Shown here one piece after another: positions 62,234 to 64,000 of a DNA stretch of 64,000 bases. Position 1 is the first letter of the stretch. Each line of letters starts with the position of its first letter. The stretch is from contig JAIKVV010000002.1 in NCBI GenBank assembly GCA_024685385.1, positions 1 to 64,000 on the forward strand, read 5' to 3'. This DNA comes from Saccharofermentans sp. (GTDB taxonomy: Bacteria > Bacillota > Clostridia > Saccharofermentanales > Saccharofermentanaceae). The notes under the pieces are model-generated. The model was not told where the DNA came from and made no database searches. It saw only the letters and a list, made by a program, of their open reading frames with translations. The position numbers and the translations under genes were made by a program.

Positions 62234-63093
62234 GAGATTATGTTCGACAAGGACTTCATGATGCCGGCTGCGATCTCGGGCTTGTTCATGGTATAGATGT
62301 GTATGTTGTTTACGTTGTTTGCGATGAGGTCGATTATCTGCTCCGTTGCATAGATGATGCCTGCCTGAGCCATCTTATCCGGGTCACTGCCGAATCTGTC
62401 GACCATGGTCCTGAAGCGCTGCGGGATCGTGGCGCCTGACATGGCAATGGACCTGTCGACCTGGCGCGCATTTGTTATGGGCATGATGCCTGCAATGACC
62501 GGAACATTGATCCCTGCTTCACGGATCTTGTAGAGAAAGTTATAGAGAGTGTTGTTATCGAAGAACATCTGCGTGGTGAGGAAGTCACATCCTGCATCCA
62601 CTTTCTCCTTGAGGTGCATTATGTCTTCTGACTGTCTTGCGCATTCGATATGTCCTTCAGGGTAGCATGCGCCGCCGATGCAGATCTCCGGCGCGATCTC
62701 TTTTATGTCTCTTATGAGCTCGGATGCATAGTTGTAATCGAAAGCGACACGGCCTTCTTTCGGGATGTCGCCTCTTAATGCCATGATGTTCTTTATGCCG
62801 CGCTTCTGATAGTCTGCTATGCGCTCTGCAACCGTCTCCTTGGTCGATGACACGCATGTCAGATGGGCGATGACGGGTGTGTTGTATTTATCCTGGATCC
62901 TTGTTGCCAGCTCAGCGGTATTTGCAGATGTGCCGCCGCCCGCGCCGTATGTTACCGACATGAAGCGGGGCTTAAGGGAAGCTATCTCCATTGAAGCCTT
63001 CTCGACGGAATCGAACTTGTCGTCTGTCTTGGGAGGGAAGACCTCGAAAGAGACCGTTACCTCATTATCTTTCAATATCTGCTTTACTGTCAT
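62230..63093 (-). CDS. metF: Methylenetetrahydrofolate reductase
   Basis: A 287-residue flavoprotein that reduces 5,10-methylene- to 5-methyl-tetrahydrofolate, the donor for MetH. Marks: VSFEVFPPKTDDKF near the start, FMSVTYGAGGGTSANT (about 43-58), HLTCV, IKNIMALRGDIP (about 99-110), FLTTQMFFDN, and VIAGIMPI. GAGGGG precedes the ATG. It is translationally coupled to the MetH-activation gene and precedes it in the operon. Confidence 0.96.
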   Translation of the reverse strand: MTVKQILKDNEVTVSFEVFPPKTDDKFDSVEKASMEIASLKPRFMSVTYGAGGGTSANTAELATRIQDKYNTPVIAHLTCVSSTKETVAERIADYQKRGIKNIMALRGDIPKEGRVAFDYNYASELIRDIKEIAPEICIGGACYPEGHIECARQSEDIMHLKEKVDAGCDFLTTQMFFDNNTLYNFLYKIREAGINVPVIAGIMPITNARQVDRSIAMSGATIPQRFRTMVDRFGSDPDKMAQAGIIYATEQIIDLIANNVNNIHIYTMNKPEIAAGIMKSLSNIIS

Positions 63094-63142
63094 TATGTTT
63101 CCCCTCTCTCTTTCTTCGCAAGTCAGACTATTATATCACTTA

Positions 63143-63952
63143 TCAGAAGCCCATCGATCTTAGTTCTCTTACAAGGTCTCTGTAGAAGTCCGTGATGTCG
63201 GTGATGCCTTCCAGTTTTTTGCGGCTTAAGGGCCTTCTCCTGAAATCGACCTGATCGAAGTGGGAGATGCCGCGGTTGGTGGCGCTCCTGAAATGCCCCC
63301 TGAAATTAGTCCATCTTACGGCTCTTTCGGCAAGAAGGCCGTCGTTCTCGCCCTCGTAATGCTTTACCACCAGGTTCGTAAACCACAGTCCCATGTCACT
63401 CGTTACTTTCTTGCAGGAAAAGGCATAGCTTTGGTAGTAGATGCCGGGCGCATCGGGATTCTTTCTGTTGAATTCCGCGGAATTAGCAGTCTCCATGTCC
63501 TTGATGGTCCTGTAGGTATCCGGTTTCTTATCCCCGCCGATCCAAAGACACAGATCCCAGAACTTGCAGCCGAACCTTATGAGGAAGTCCGGGAACTTTA
63601 AGAGGTGATCCAGAGTAATAGAGCCGTTATGAGGTGAATTGATCGTGGTTACTGATGCGATAAGATCATCTGTCCCAAGTGTTGAGATCGCATATCTGAT
63701 GTCAAGACCGCCCTTGGAATGGGCGATGACATTGAACTTTTCTATCTTGTTTTCTTCTGAGAGTTTCCGGACTCTTTCGGCAAGATATTCGCCATTTGTA
63801 ACGACGCTGCCGTTGGCATCCTGGTTGCCGTAGAAGATCTCATTGCCTTCTTCAGCCAGGACCTTCGGAATGCGGCCCCAGTAGTTGATATGCTTGCGGT
63901 CCCGGAAGCCCATTCCGTGGACCAGCAGGATAGGATATTTAAGTCCGGTCAT
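63143..63952 (-). CDS. Lipase-like alpha/beta hydrolase
   Basis: A 269-residue hydrolase starting LKYPILLVHGMGFRDRK, the HG oxyanion motif of lipases. The nucleophile Ser is in FNVIAHSKGGLDIR (about 91-104). TTINSPHNGS follows, as in triacylglycerol lipases and phospholipase-like acyltransferases. The catalytic Asp is probably in YEGENDGLL and the His near SHFDQVDF. No signal peptide is seen, so it may act inside the cell. GGAGA upstream lies within the end of the preceding gene; metF follows. Confidence 0.85.
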   Translation of the reverse strand: MTGLKYPILLVHGMGFRDRKHINYWGRIPKVLAEEGNEIFYGNQDANGSVVTNGEYLAERVRKLSEENKIEKFNVIAHSKGGLDIRYAISTLGTDDLIASVTTINSPHNGSITLDHLLKFPDFLIRFGCKFWDLCLWIGGDKKPDTYRTIKDMETANSAEFNRKNPDAPGIYYQSYAFSCKKVTSDMGLWFTNLVVKHYEGENDGLLAERAVRWTNFRGHFRSATNRGISHFDQVDFRRRPLSRKKLEGITDITDFYRDLVRELRSMGF

Positions 63953-63955
63953 ATC

Positions 63956-64000
63956 TTATCTCCAAAGATCGCTCATGCCCTGCATGTGACTATAGACATC
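63956..64000 (-). CDS. C-terminal end of an upstream gene (partial)
   Basis: The frame running off the window edge encodes a final 14 residues (ending HMQGMSDLWR) and a TAA 3 bases before the lipase ATG. The short gap and the ribosome site inside it suggest a real upstream gene in the same operon. Too little is visible to name it. Confidence 0.4.
   Translation of the reverse strand, partial: DVYSHMQGMSDLWR

Overview
The window reads as ordinary bacterial chromosome from a Gram-positive anaerobe of the class Clostridia (Bacillota). The reasons are the dcw cell-wall cluster headed by mraZ, a CIRCE-controlled hrcA-grpE-dnaK-dnaJ-prmA operon, strong GGAGG ribosome sites with frequent GTG/TTG starts, an SLH-anchored surface protein, a SpoVD-type PBP with a PASTA domain, and a MurE with the DNPR motif of meso-diaminopimelate cell walls. 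Base composition is moderate. A Saccharofermentans-like rumen or gut lineage would fit, but that is a guess.

Layout. 1-8.4 kb: end of an M1 peptidase, a copper ATPase (copA) with a C-terminal copper-chaperone domain that may also be made separately, a leftward operon of three envelope genes, a DUF4003 gene, a GNAT and the CCA-adding enzyme. 8.5-13 kb: a lipoprotein, a HEAT protein, a decayed exported-protein fragment, tRNA-Thr, and a kinase/nuclease-like fusion coupled to an hpt-like gene that lacks key active-site residues. 13-16 kb: an LRR-SLH surface protein and four exact 82-bp repeat units with nested hairpins. 16-31 kb: rpsT, lgt, rodA, then mraZ-rsmH-ftsL-pbp-murE-murF-ftsW-murG-ftsQ; mraY, murD and ftsA are absent.

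31-33.6 kb is an accessory insert between ftsQ and ftsZ. It holds two more 82-bp units, a possible 1.1-kb element (about 130-bp palindromic inverted repeats around one PD-(D/E)XK-like gene), and a membrane-protein/XRE pair. 33.7-45.5 kb: ftsZ, nrdR, a two-component system, nth, recG, rsmD, coaD, a coiled-coil gene, an AAA-ATPase/TOPRIM (DUF4276) pair resembling defence modules, and hemW. 46.7-53.2 kb: the heat-shock operon, with clpP inserted between grpE and dnaK. 53.3-55.5 kb: a degenerate ThiD-like protein, an AT-rich DUF3825-like gene behind a LexA-type box, and a candidate small RNA. 55.5-64 kb: a short metH, a second two-component system with tandem 11-bp boxes upstream, a lipoprotein, the stand-alone MetH reactivation domain coupled to metF, and a lipase-like hydrolase.

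Most genes serve envelope growth and division, protein quality control, DNA repair and one-carbon/methionine metabolism. The best candidates for undescribed biology are the inverted-repeat nuclease unit, the 82-bp hairpin repeats, the kinase-nuclease plus hpt-like pair, the AAA/TOPRIM pair, and the SOS-box gene with its neighbouring RNA candidate. All calls were made by reading the sequence; no database search was run.
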